Assembly (NCBI GenBank): GCA_038235165.1
Contig: JBBSUG010000024.1
Span: 1 to 64,000 of the forward strand
DNA: 64,000 nt
Source of the DNA: GCA-002050365 sp038235165
GTDB taxonomy: Bacteria > Acidobacteriota > Blastocatellia > Pyrinomonadales > Pyrinomonadaceae
Direction of reading: 5' to 3'
Under the pieces are notes generated by a model that was not told where the DNA came from, made no database searches, and saw nothing but the letters and a program-made list of their open reading frames with translations. Below are positions 17,759-25,516 of this stretch, piece after piece. The translations under genes and the position numbers were made by a program. Numbering within the stretch: the first letter of the stretch is position 1; every line of letters begins with the position of its first letter.

Positions 17759-17783
17759 TACAAGTGCGGATTCCGCACTTGTA
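17759..17783 (-). terminator. Short perfect hairpin between two leftward genes
   Basis: An 11-bp perfect stem (17759-17769 with 17773-17783) with a 3-nt loop. There is no strong T-run, so it may be a partial terminator or an RNA-end stabiliser. Confidence 0.55.
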
Positions 17784-17795
17784 GAGGGTTTATGT

Positions 17796-17954
17796 TTAGT
17801 TGGCGTTGATGATTCGTTTGGCTTGTTTGAGAGCGTCACCGGTGAACTTATGCGCCCAAACTGATACGCCGTCCGCATCGTTGATAAATATTTGTCTGCC
17901 GTTGTAGCTTTCAAATACCGTGACTGTGTAACCTTTGTATGTAAAATTTTTCAT
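17796..17954 (-). CDS. Very small hypothetical element protein, 52 residues
   Basis: A short gene with a clear ribosome-binding site (GGAG 8-11 bases before the ATG). The sequence (MKNFTYKGYTVTVFESYNGR, then FINDADGVSVWAHKF and a final helix) looks like a compact beta-hairpin plus helix fold. It is first in the leftward group, transcribed from the promoter that overlaps the repeat array at 18002-18031. No function is known; its position opposite the repressor resembles that of a Cro- or anti-repressor-like gene. Confidence 0.6.
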   Translation of the reverse strand: MKNFTYKGYTVTVFESYNGRQIFINDADGVSVWAHKFTGDALKQAKRIINAN

Positions 17955-18001
17955 CGTTGCTAACTCCGTTTTTTAGATTCGCTAATTTCTTAACTTCACT
18001 A

Positions 18002-18031
18002 ATAATACTATTCTTTAGGGATAGCTATCAA
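18002..18031 (-). promoter_or_regulatory. Leftward sigma-70-type promoter in the element switch
   Basis: On the minus strand, TTGATA (18031-18026) and TATTAT (18007-18002) are 18 bp apart. The first ATTCTTTAGGG operator copy lies in the spacer. It would drive the small gene at 17954. Confidence 0.55.
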
Positions 18032-18102
18032 GTCTTTAAGAATGATTTTAATTCTTTAGGGCTACTTTTTTATTCTTTATTGCACTTATATTATTCTTAG
18101 GG
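18010..18102. repeat. Phased 20-21-bp operator/iteron array
   Basis: Five copies of an ATTCTTTAGGG-like 11-mer begin at 18010, 18031, 18051, 18072 and 18093. Those at 18010 and 18051 are exact, 18093 lacks one T, and 18031 and 18072 are diverged. The period equals two helical turns, placing all copies on one DNA face. Copies overlap both divergent promoters. Confidence 0.75.
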
Positions 18103-18108
18103 TATGAT
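18080..18108 (+). promoter_or_regulatory. Rightward sigma-70 promoter, probably giving a leaderless repressor message
   Basis: TTGCAC (18080-18085) and TATGAT (18103-18108) are 17 bp apart. The repressor ATG is at 18117, about where transcription should begin, so the message would have no leader. Confidence 0.65.
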
Positions 18109-18116
18109 TGTAAAGT

Positions 18117-18317
18117 ATGAACAGTGGTGAACTTAAAAAAAGGCGTGTAAGCATTGGATTAACGCAGGCAGGGCTGGCTGAAAAAATTGGGGTTGTTCCG
18201 AATACGGTTTCCCGGTATGAAACTGATTCGCTCGAAATTCCTATTTATATGGAATTAGTTTTAGAGGCTCTGGAAAGTCGGAAAATAAAACAGCTTCAAG
18301 CGACATCTGAAAAATAA
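18117..18317 (+). CDS. XRE-family HTH regulator, probable element repressor
   Basis: A 66-residue protein that is little more than one Cro/C1-type helix-turn-helix (LKKRRVSIGLTQAGLAEKIG, then VVPNTVSRYETD). It lacks the cleavable C-terminal domain of CI/LexA-like repressors. It lies immediately after a phased operator array and probably binds it, repressing both the leftward genes and itself. The ATG is where the transcript from the 18080 promoter would start. It is followed 4 bp later by a small membrane-protein gene. Confidence 0.82.
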   Translation: MNSGELKKRRVSIGLTQAGLAEKIGVVPNTVSRYETDSLEIPIYMELVLEALESRKIKQLQATSEK

Positions 18318-18321
18318 ATAT

Positions 18322-18504
18322 ATGAATAAAAAGCTATTCCCGGTTCAGGTCTTTATCTTAATCGTTTTAGGTGCAACCGGATTATTCCGATTCTCCGAGG
18401 GTGTGCGAACGGTTGACGTGATCGGATTATTTGCAAGCGGTATGGTTTGCGGCGCGGCGTTGGTCTGGATCGTCGTCGCTCTCAAAGGTAAGTCGAAGCA
18501 ATAA
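18322..18504 (+). CDS. Small two-TM membrane protein
   Basis: A 60-residue protein with two hydrophobic helices (about 8-23 and 31-53) and a basic C-terminus (LKGKSKQ). It is co-transcribed with the XRE gene (4-bp gap) and is the last gene of the element. The size and topology would suit a superinfection-exclusion or holin-like protein, but nothing specific supports either. Confidence 0.55.
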   Translation: MNKKLFPVQVFILIVLGATGLFRFSEGVRTVDVIGLFASGMVCGAALVWIVVALKGKSKQ

Positions 18505-18579
18505 AAAAATAAAAAAAGCCGCCGGTTCTGACAAACCAGCGACTTCGATCTTTGATAACTAAATATCTAAATACCCTTT

Positions 18580-18595
18580 AAGCAAAAGCAGTCTA
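18580..18595 (+). repeat. Terminal inverted repeat, right copy
   Basis: AAGCAAAAGCAGTCTA, identical to the minus strand at 7192-7207. About 20 bp further out lies GCAACCGCCT, close to GCAACCGGCT at the same relative position outside the left copy. The 283 bp between 18505 and 18787 hold this repeat and no gene. Confidence 0.6.
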
Positions 18596-18787
18596 TCAAA
18601 TTCTTTTGACCGACTGCAACCGCCTGTATCTGATAATGTATCTGTTACCTGTTACTTTGGAGTGATATGCAGTGACAAAAGATAGTCCTTTGTTCTTTGT
18701 ATATCACTCTATAACACTTGGTAAGTATCAGTAAATAAAGGCTTAAAAGATTCCGGTAAACATTTTGTGTAGTCCTTTTCTTCAATA

Positions 18788-19759
18788 TTAAACTTCTTCA
18801 ATTTTGGACAATTTCCTGACATCAATCGAAACTGAGTCTCCAGCTTCGGTTTTGTTGTAGAGACTGATAAATTTTGCGTTCCAGATGATTTCCGCCGGTT
18901 TGAATGATGTTCGGGTATGAACTGTCTGCGCGAAATCTTCGTCAATCGCCGTCATCAAAATCAGAATTTCAGCATCCGAATTAACCAATTCCTCGTGCGT
19001 GATGCCGTTGAGCGGACTTTCCTCGGTAATCGGGTGAACGACCGTCCAGCCGAGCGGGAAGAAAGAAACTTTTTCTCGTTCCAAAACCAACGGCTCGAAC
19101 CGGCGGACAACCTGCCCGTTTTCAGTAATAAATCGTGCCAAGAAAACCTGCGCCGCAACTTCGATCAATTGGCTCGAACGCATATTCACCAGACGGAACA
19201 TCAACGCCGTTCCGTTTTGGTAGGGAGCGATAACGGCTCGTTCGCTGAAGAGGACGCGAGCCGTCGGGCGCGAAAAACGGGCAAAAAACATTCCCGTCAC
19301 CAGGGCTTGCAACAAAATACTGCTAATTGATTCGACCGTCACGAACGAGTTGGCGAGTGTGCCGACCGGTGCGATTGTCCCGTAGCCGATAGTGCCGAAA
19401 GTTTCTACGCTGAAAAAAAACGCCCGCAGAAAATGGCTGGTCATCGGCGGGTCGGTCGTTTCGACGATGGCATTTTCTCCGCACAGCATAAAAATTACGG
19501 CGAAAATCACATTGATGCTCAAATAAAGTCCGACGACCACAACGAGAAATTTCCACCACGACATCGTTAAAAGCAGATGATATAAATTTCTTCCGGCGAA
19601 ACTTCTCAAACCTTTGCGCCGGACGTTAAAAGAACCGTCCTGATTGATAAATCGCAGACGGCTCTCGAGGGCGACGACCGAACCGAAGCCGAGATCGCGG
19701 TTGACTTCGTTGGCAAAGGCATCATTTGTAGTCATTTTATCGGGAATTTGATTGTGCAT
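18788..19759 (-). CDS. Inward-rectifier-type potassium channel (KirBac family)
   Basis: A 323-residue inner-membrane channel subunit, tetrameric in its family. A slide-helix region precedes TM1 (about 68-92). The pore loop has the selectivity filter TIGYG at residues 123-127, and TM2 spans about 135-160. The C-terminal half is the cytoplasmic IRK beta-sandwich (MFRLVNMRSSQLIEV, LNGITHEELVNSDAEILILM) that gates the pore. Length and layout agree with known KirBac proteins. The start may be the ATG at 19759 or the one 24 bp inside. It stands alone, just outside the right end of the element. Confidence 0.93.
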   Translation of the reverse strand: MHNQIPDKMTTNDAFANEVNRDLGFGSVVALESRLRFINQDGSFNVRRKGLRSFAGRNLYHLLLTMSWWKFLVVVVGLYLSINVIFAVIFMLCGENAIVETTDPPMTSHFLRAFFFSVETFGTIGYGTIAPVGTLANSFVTVESISSILLQALVTGMFFARFSRPTARVLFSERAVIAPYQNGTALMFRLVNMRSSQLIEVAAQVFLARFITENGQVVRRFEPLVLEREKVSFFPLGWTVVHPITEESPLNGITHEELVNSDAEILILMTAIDEDFAQTVHTRTSFKPAEIIWNAKFISLYNKTEAGDSVSIDVRKLSKIEEV

Positions 19760-19958
19760 CGAAGTTATCGGTATCGCAAATTTTGCTTAATTATAAAATA
19801 TAACAAATTTCGCGCTCCAAATTCTCTTGTCAACGGCAAAAATATCTGTTTAAATTTAAAGTCAGGGGAGTTTAATTTTTCAGTAGTGAGAAGCCAGGTT
19901 TTTGAGGGCAGGAAAGAAAGTCGGGAAATGTTTGACGGAAATCCGCGCGCCCCCGAAA

Positions 19959-20348
19959 TTAGTTTACAAGGGATTTTAGATTAAGCAGTTCTTCGACCGT
20001 TTCCGTGAGAATGTCGAGGTCGTTGGGTTTCACCAGAAACTTTGTCGCGCCCGCGTCGAGCGCATTTTCGCCGTCAACATCGCGTGCCATTCCGGTAAAA
20101 AATACAATCGGCGTGATCTGATCGGTTTGACGAATCTTTCGGCACAAATCGATACCACTCATTTCAGGCAGCCGAAAGTCGAGAATATACAAATCGAATG
20201 CTTTTTCGGCGATCAGTTTTAACGCTTCGGTTGCGGTTGAAGCCGCCGTCACGCGACATTTTTCATTCGCCGTGTGAACCATCAGTGTAACTAATTCGCA
20301 GGAGTCATCGTTATCATCAACACACAGAATTTGCCGACAATCATCCAT
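19959..20348 (-). CDS. Single-domain response regulator
   Basis: A 129-residue CheY-like receiver domain without an output domain. The acidic pocket (CVDDND near residues 9-14), the phosphoacceptor D57 in LYILDFRLPEMSG, the Thr in FFTGMA and the K107-Pro pair in FLVKP are all present, so it should be phosphorylated normally. No histidine kinase is adjacent, so its partner is elsewhere. It probably relays signal by protein contact. Confidence 0.92.
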   Translation of the reverse strand: MDDCRQILCVDDNDDSCELVTLMVHTANEKCRVTAASTATEALKLIAEKAFDLYILDFRLPEMSGIDLCRKIRQTDQITPIVFFTGMARDVDGENALDAGATKFLVKPNDLDILTETVEELLNLKSLVN

Positions 20349-20506
20349 ATTTTTACACAGGAAATTACAGAAACAGATTTATTTTTTTACTAGAAAAAGA
20401 TAACGAAATTTTATTTTTGACACAGTAATTTTTGTTTGTCTGTAATGTATATTACAAATTAACAACACAGTCAAGATAAACTACCGGTCGCATAACTCAG
20501 CTAACT

Positions 20507-21325
20507 TCACACCGGTTTTTTACTTTCGACGTTTCGCGGGGGTGAAGTCTCTTTTTGATAATCGGGTTTGTTTTGGGATACCGACGAAGCCGGATTAGGT
20601 TTCGGCTTGTTGTGGAAATCTTTCACTTCCTGTGGTTTGAGCCTTCGATAAGCACCTACGGGCAACAATTTATCGCTGATATGTCCGATAGAAATGCGCC
20701 GCAATTTGACGACCGAATTGCCGATTATGTCAAACATTTGGCGAATTTGCTGATTATGACCTTCGTGGAGCGTAATTTCATACCAGCCGTTTTTCTTGGT
20801 CGGATTTAGCTCTTTAATCTCGGCAGGGGCTGTCTTAAAACCGTCTTCGAGAAGAATGCCGCGCCGCAGTTTGTTGATCGCATTCTCGTTCGGTAAACCC
20901 TTCACCTTCACATTGTAAACTTTCGGGATTTTTTTCGAAGATGCGACAAAATTTGTAAATTTTCCGTCGTTGGTAAGAATTATCAAACCTTCCGTATTGT
21001 AATCGAGCCGACCGACCGGGTGAAGTTTTCCAAACTGGGTTGGAATCAAATCAATTACCAATTTTCTGCCTTCCGGGTCGGCGGCACTCGACAAATAACC
21101 TTTCGGTTTATTGAGCAGAAAATAAAGGTCTTCGCGCTTTTCGAGCAGCGGATTAATCAGTTTGCCGCTCACTTTAATATGATCGGTTTCAGGATTAGCC
21201 TTGGTGCCGGGTTCGGTAATAATCTCGCCGTTGACGGTTACATCGCCGTCCGCAATCATTCGTTCCGCTTTGCGGCGCGAGGCGATACCCGCCTGCGCGA
21301 TTAGTTTCTGAAGTCTTTCTTCCAT
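20507..21325 (-). CDS. 23S rRNA pseudouridine synthase, RluB/RsuA family
   Basis: A 272-residue RNA-modifying enzyme. An N-terminal S4 RNA-binding domain (about 1-60, LIAQAGIASRRKAERMI) is followed by the RsuA-type catalytic domain with GRLDYNTEGL, whose D108 is the nucleophile. A polar C-terminal tail (about 235-272) is variable. RluB converts U2605 of E. coli 23S rRNA; assignment to RluB rather than RluE/RluF rests on general resemblance. The ATG at 21325 is preferred over the in-frame TTG nine bases upstream. Confidence 0.9.
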   Translation of the reverse strand: MEERLQKLIAQAGIASRRKAERMIADGDVTVNGEIITEPGTKANPETDHIKVSGKLINPLLEKREDLYFLLNKPKGYLSSAADPEGRKLVIDLIPTQFGKLHPVGRLDYNTEGLIILTNDGKFTNFVASSKKIPKVYNVKVKGLPNENAINKLRRGILLEDGFKTAPAEIKELNPTKKNGWYEITLHEGHNQQIRQMFDIIGNSVVKLRRISIGHISDKLLPVGAYRRLKPQEVKDFHNKPKPNPASSVSQNKPDYQKETSPPRNVESKKPV

Positions 21326-21408
21326 AAGAAACAATTGTAAATGGTAAATGGTTAATGGTAAATACGAAGAAGCGAATTCTGAATTTTTCGTTCATTTATC
21401 ATTATTCT

Positions 21409-22758
21409 TTATTTCTCTCTCGGCAGCACCGGCACGAATTTGTCCATCGAAGCGTTGATCTGCAAGTAAATCTGCGTTTCGCGCGGAATCAAAGTGCGCC
21501 AACCAGCCCCGCCGCGACGGATGTAACCGGCTAACTTTGCAGGATTTGAATTGTAGCCCGCCGACATCAATTCAGCAGGTGTGGCGATGCCGTTTTCAAT
21601 CGCGTTGTAAATAGTCTCACTGGCAATTAAATCGCTCCAAGTCATCTGCATATAAAGCAGCATTGCCTCGGCAGCGTTGACGTGATCGCGCATTCCGTCA
21701 ACAAAATCCGGCATCAGGTTGACGGCGTAATACCGCGAACGAATCATCCGGTAGGTCGAAGGAATCATCTGCACCATTCCGCCCGCCCCGGCACTGCTGA
21801 CCGAATAACGATATGTTTGTCCTTCGTTGAGAGCGTAAAGCGCAAAAATATCGTTGTAAATAACCGGATGCGCTTCTTTGCGAAAACGAAGATGGTCAAC
21901 GTGTTCAACCACTGACAACCGCTCGGCATTATCCGTCACCTGCGGTGAAATAAAAATACCTTTTCTCCGCAAATTCTCGCGTGCCAGGTCAATCGTATTT
22001 CGCACGTAAAGCCGTCCCGCGCTGACGACTTCGGGCGTGACGATACCGGCGTGAGTCGAAATATAATAAGCGGTTTCCATATAAACTCCGTCGCGGACGA
22101 CCGGATACTGTACGAGCAGCGGCAGGTGTGCGCGGTTTTCCGCGTCAATTACCATCACTGGCGTATTGACACCATTAACGCGAAGGATACGAATTTTAAT
22201 GAACTTGCCGCCTTCGGTCGTCGTCATAAGTTCCGCATCGGGCGACAAAAATGCGTCCTTAGTCATCACGGTATAATCAATTTTGGCGGTTTCATAATCG
22301 TAAAAAGCCAAACGAACTACTTCAGTCATCAAATAATTGGCGGTGATGGCGGTCGAAATCGGACGCGCCGTCATTTGCCGTTTGGCTTCGGCAATTCTCT
22401 TTTTGATTTCTTTAAAGCTTAGAGGTTTATAAAACACGGGCGGCGGCGGCGTGTTAGCCGCCGGATAAGTTGCCGTGCCGAGATTAACAATATTTTGCAG
22501 CGGTGTCGGCACTGGTTTCGCCATTAGTACCGGCGTTGACATCGGCATTGGTGTTGAAATCGGGGTTGGGGTTGGTGCCGGCAAATTATCCTTTGTAATC
22601 ACGACGACATTTTTCGCCGGTGTCGGAGTTGGTGTCGGTGTCGGATTCATCAAAATACGGCTTCGCGTAAGTTTTTCAGTGGACGTATTCGACTGCGAAA
22701 ATGCGGAAAAGGGAAGCAGAACGAAGACACAGAATCCGATTAAAACTTTTAGTTTCAT
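21409..22758 (-). CDS. Exported SLT-like (lytic transglycosylase-related) protein
   Basis: A 449-residue protein with a signal peptide (1-21) and a Thr/Pro-rich spacer (about 38-105, runs of PTPTPTP). A long middle domain is unassigned. The C-terminal part resembles SLT-type transglycosylases: SSAGAGGMVQMIPSTY is close to the GAxGlMQlmP motif and AGYNSNPAKL to the AYNaGp motif. The catalytic Glu could be in HPVIYNDIFALYALNEG but is not certain. It probably acts on cell-wall peptidoglycan. It is divergent from glmM, which makes a peptidoglycan precursor. Confidence 0.65.
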   Translation of the reverse strand: MKLKVLIGFCVFVLLPFSAFSQSNTSTEKLTRSRILMNPTPTPTPTPAKNVVVITKDNLPAPTPTPISTPMPMSTPVLMAKPVPTPLQNIVNLGTATYPAANTPPPPVFYKPLSFKEIKKRIAEAKRQMTARPISTAITANYLMTEVVRLAFYDYETAKIDYTVMTKDAFLSPDAELMTTTEGGKFIKIRILRVNGVNTPVMVIDAENRAHLPLLVQYPVVRDGVYMETAYYISTHAGIVTPEVVSAGRLYVRNTIDLARENLRRKGIFISPQVTDNAERLSVVEHVDHLRFRKEAHPVIYNDIFALYALNEGQTYRYSVSSAGAGGMVQMIPSTYRMIRSRYYAVNLMPDFVDGMRDHVNAAEAMLLYMQMTWSDLIASETIYNAIENGIATPAELMSAGYNSNPAKLAGYIRRGGAGWRTLIPRETQIYLQINASMDKFVPVLPREK

Positions 22759-22929
22759 AATTGTTTTGCAGAGTTTGGAAATTGGCGGCGCGATTGCCGT
22801 TGAATATTATTGAAAATGCGAAATACTGGTGGTTCGCAATTATAAAGATTCGCTTATTAAACAAAAGGTTGTCAAATGATGAGGAATTAATTATAGTTCC
22901 AACAAGTTTTCGTTATGGATGGTTTAAGT

Positions 22930-22958
22930 TTGTCGTCGCGGTTGAATTACGGTATAAA
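22930..22958 (+). promoter_or_regulatory. Candidate glmM promoter
   Basis: TTGTCG (22930-22935) and TATAAA (22953-22958) are 17 bp apart and 45 bp upstream of the glmM start. Confidence 0.45.
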
Positions 22959-23003
22959 TAAAGTTTTTGTTGTCGGAACTAAAACAACAGGGACAGCTTT
23001 ATT

Positions 23004-24350
23004 ATGAAAAAATTATTTGGAACGGACGGAATGCGCGGCGAAGCCGGTGTGTTTCCGCTTGATGAAAACACGATTGAAGTTGTCGGCAATTCACTGGCGC
23101 GGCAATTCCGCGAAAAACTCGGCAGGGAACCGCGTTTTGTGACCGGGCGCGACACGCGCGAGTCGGGAACGTGGATTGAAACGGCGTTTTCCCGGGGCGC
23201 AAATGCTGCCGGCGCACACTGCGAATCCGCCCAAGTTATCACTACTCCGGGCATTGCCTTTCTGACCCTCAGCAATGATTTTGACGCGGGAATCGTTATC
23301 AGCGCGTCGCACAATCCGTTCGCCGACAACGGTATCAAAATATTCTCGCCGAGCGGTAGAAAACTCGACGAAGCGACGGAACGGGAAATCGAGAAAGATA
23401 TTCATAATAATTCCGCGTCTCAGGTTTCAGGTTCAAATTTCCAGGTTTCGGGTTCCAGAGCCGACCAAATGCAGCAGCAGTATTTAGATCATTTAGCCGG
23501 AGAATTCGGGACGCTTTCGCTTGATAAACTGAAAATGGTAATGGATTGCGCCAACGGTGCGGCATCTTATCTCGCGCCGGGACTTTTGGCAGGATTAGGC
23601 GCAGAAGTTTCCGCTTTTAATTGTCAGCCAGACGGTCGCAACATCAATGAAAATTGCGGTTCGCTGCATCTCGACAATTTGCAAAAGAAAGTTCTGGAAG
23701 AAAAGGCGGATTTTGGGGTGGCGTTCGACGGCGATGCCGACCGTGCCTTATTTGTTGATGAAAAAGGGAATTTGGTGGACGGCGACGCAGTTTTGTGGAT
23801 TATGGCAAATTTTCTGCAATCCAAAAATCAACTGAATCACCAAACCGTCGTTGCTACCGTGATGAGCAACATCGGGCTGGAAATTGCTCTCAATGCAAAA
23901 AATATCACACTGCTGCGAACGGCGGTCGGTGACAAATACGTTTTACAGGAGCTTCTGCAAACTGATTCGAGCGTCGGCGGCGAGCAGTCGGGACATATTA
24001 TTTTCCCGAAAAAAAGTTTAGTCGGTGACGGGATGATGACGACTCTGTTTCTGCTCGAAGCGATGCGCGAACATAATCAATCATTGTCGCAAATGACGGA
24101 GGGATTCACGCAATTTCCGCAGATTTTGGTCAACGTCAAAGTGAAGGAAAAACATCCTTTCGAGGAAGTTAAAGAAATTGCCGCTGCCGCCGCCGTTGTC
24201 GAAAAACAACTCGGCGAAAAGGGTCGTCTGCTGCTTCGTTATTCGGGAACGGAAAACCTGGCGCGGGTGATGATTGAAGGTGAAAATCAGTCGGAAATCG
24301 AAATACAGGCGCATTCATTGGCGGAAGTTATCAAAAATAGTTTGAGGTGA
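23004..24350 (+). CDS. glmM: Phosphoglucosamine mutase
   Basis: A 448-residue enzyme that interconverts glucosamine-6-P and glucosamine-1-P for UDP-GlcNAc synthesis. It begins with LFGTDGMRGEAG. The phospho-serine loop is ISASHNPFADNGIK with S102, the same number as in E. coli GlmM. The metal loop is AFDGDADRALFVDE, the sugar loop is GGEQSGHI, and the C-terminal phosphate-binding motif is LLRYSGTENLARVM. An insertion of about 15 residues near 135-150 (NSASQVSGSNFQVSGSR) is encoded by a short word-like repeat and lies in a surface segment. The next gene starts 4 bp later. Confidence 0.96.
   Translation: MKKLFGTDGMRGEAGVFPLDENTIEVVGNSLARQFREKLGREPRFVTGRDTRESGTWIETAFSRGANAAGAHCESAQVITTPGIAFLTLSNDFDAGIVISASHNPFADNGIKIFSPSGRKLDEATEREIEKDIHNNSASQVSGSNFQVSGSRADQMQQQYLDHLAGEFGTLSLDKLKMVMDCANGAASYLAPGLLAGLGAEVSAFNCQPDGRNINENCGSLHLDNLQKKVLEEKADFGVAFDGDADRALFVDEKGNLVDGDAVLWIMANFLQSKNQLNHQTVVATVMSNIGLEIALNAKNITLLRTAVGDKYVLQELLQTDSSVGGEQSGHIIFPKKSLVGDGMMTTLFLLEAMREHNQSLSQMTEGFTQFPQILVNVKVKEKHPFEEVKEIAAAAAVVEKQLGEKGRLLLRYSGTENLARVMIEGENQSEIEIQAHSLAEVIKNSLR
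23417..23457. repeat. CAGGTTCAA-type word repeat inserted in frame in glmM
   Basis: Tandem variants of TTTCAGGTTCAA and TTTCGGGTTCCAG. The same words build the 22-bp hairpin at 57571-57624. They encode the Ser/Gln/Gly-rich insertion of GlmM. Confidence 0.6.
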
Positions 24351-24354
24351 AAAT

Positions 24355-24648
24355 ATGTTTGTCGTCCTTTACCGCTGGCGCATCAAACCGCAATTTGAAC
24401 AGCAGTTTATTGCGGCGTGGTCGGAAATCTCCGCGAATTATCGGGAAATTTACGGTTCGCTCGGCTCACGACTACATCGCGGGGACGACGGAATTTTCTA
24501 CAGCTACGCGCAGTGGGAATCCGCCACACAGCGCGAAAACGCTTTTGCGAAAATGCCGCGCACCTCTGCCGCCGACAAAATGCGTGAAGCCATCGAAGAA
24601 TCTTTTTCCGAAGTTTTATTGGAAATAGCTGCCGATTATTTGAAGTGA
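24355..24648 (+). CDS. Antibiotic biosynthesis monooxygenase (ABM) fold protein
   Basis: A 97-residue dimeric alpha/beta-barrel type protein: MFVVLYRWRIKPQFEQQF, a central strand with YSYAQWES, and a final amphipathic helix. The family includes quinone monooxygenases and haem-degrading enzymes, but many members only bind small molecules. It starts 4 bp after glmM and is probably co-transcribed with it. No specific role is evident. Confidence 0.75.
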   Translation: MFVVLYRWRIKPQFEQQFIAAWSEISANYREIYGSLGSRLHRGDDGIFYSYAQWESATQRENAFAKMPRTSAADKMREAIEESFSEVLLEIAADYLK

Positions 24649-24700
24649 TAAAAAATCACATTTTCACGACTTGTCATCGAAAGAATAAAATTGTATATTT

Positions 24701-24806
24701 AACCAACTGAAACGATAGGTGAAACCTTCGTTTCAAGTGGTTGCTGGGGTGAGGACAGTAACTACGAATTGGCAGGTGCGGTACACTTCCACGTTGCTTC
24801 GCCTGC
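24701..24806 (+). ncRNA. Candidate structured RNA or terminator complex
   Basis: Between two convergent genes. A long hairpin (24701-24742) has outer AACCA/TGGTT, then GAAACGA/TCGTTTC and AGGT/ACCT pairs around a GAA loop. A second stem pairs 24772-24778 with 24800-24806. The GC-richer block stands out in an AT-rich gap. I recognise no RNA family, and the strand is assumed. Confidence 0.3.
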
Positions 24807-24924
24807 TCTTAATTTTAAAACCGCCGTTTTTCCACTTATATCAATCGAAATAATTTTGACAGCTTGGCGAAAACTCCGGAAGTAAAAACAAACTCATTAA
24901 TTTTTTCAATATTTTTATTTTTTA

Positions 24925-25509
24925 CTATGGGCGTTTTTTATTCACAAAATAGATCCGGCACGAACCCGTTACGGGCATATCTTCAAAATCAACATCCAGT
25001 GCCTGATGTCCGATGATTACACGATACCAACCTGTTTTAGTGAAATATGGTTTTGATTTGTTGTAACCTTCACTGTCTAATTCTTCGCTTGCACCGCGAA
25101 CTTTTTGCGTATCAAATTCAATATCAGTTAGTTTTTCGAAATCGTCAGGCGAAATAAACGGGAAATAGTATCTGTCATTTGCCGTCAAAAAGTAAAAATC
25201 TCTCGTTTTTTCGTTGTAAATTGCAAAGTTATGTCCGTGCGACTTCTTAAATGAAATTTTTAAAGTTTCACTACGATATATTTTTTCAGGTGAACAATTT
25301 ATTATTTCATTTCCTTCTTCTGAATTTTCATCATCAATTGCATTTATTTGATTGCTTTTGACATTGACCGTGGGTTCCGCACTAACATTCGTGACTGTCG
25401 GTTGAACCGTTGCGGAATATTGATTATTTATCCCAGCCGAACGACTCAGATCACAACTGCAAGATAAAATAAAGAAAGTTAAAAACACTATTAAATCTAA
25501 TATTTTCAT
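24925..25509 (-). CDS. Putative lipoprotein of unknown function
   Basis: A 194-residue protein. The N-terminus is a lipoprotein signal (hydrophobic 5-15, lipobox ILSC with C17). The mature part opens with a polar linker and ends in a compact domain (YNKSKPYFTKTGWYRVIIGH, SCRIYFVN) with two Cys that could form a disulfide. It lies 8 bp downstream of the interrupted peptidase-like gene and may form an operon with it. No family is recognised. Confidence 0.55.
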   Translation of the reverse strand: MKILDLIVFLTFFILSCSCDLSRSAGINNQYSATVQPTVTNVSAEPTVNVKSNQINAIDDENSEEGNEIINCSPEKIYRSETLKISFKKSHGHNFAIYNEKTRDFYFLTANDRYYFPFISPDDFEKLTDIEFDTQKVRGASEELDSEGYNKSKPYFTKTGWYRVIIGHQALDVDFEDMPVTGSCRIYFVNKKRP

Positions 25510-25516
25510 AAATCTC

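Larger units (their letters stand above)
7192..18595. mobile_element. Integrated phage-satellite-like element, about 11.4 kb
   Basis: The block runs from the integrase stop to a 16-bp inverted copy of the same sequence. It contains an integrase, excisionase-like, TOPRIM-like and helicase-like proteins, a DUF5681 protein, split terminase genes, several small proteins and an XRE repressor. Chromosomal genes (ribE at left, a potassium channel at right) bracket it. No portal, capsid, head-tail or lysis gene is visible. The exact crossover is unsure: an 8-bp direct repeat, ATGTATCT, lies just outside both ends (7149-7156 and 18636-18643) but could be chance. Confidence 0.75.

Noticed and set aside
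17729..17914. 61-codon minus-strand frame at the leftward group
   Set aside because: It overlaps in another frame the 52-residue gene at 17796-17954, which has the better ribosome-binding site and a protein-like sequence.
18516..18546. Imperfect hairpin after the small membrane-protein gene as a terminator
   Set aside because: The stem has two mismatches and no T-run; too weak to list.
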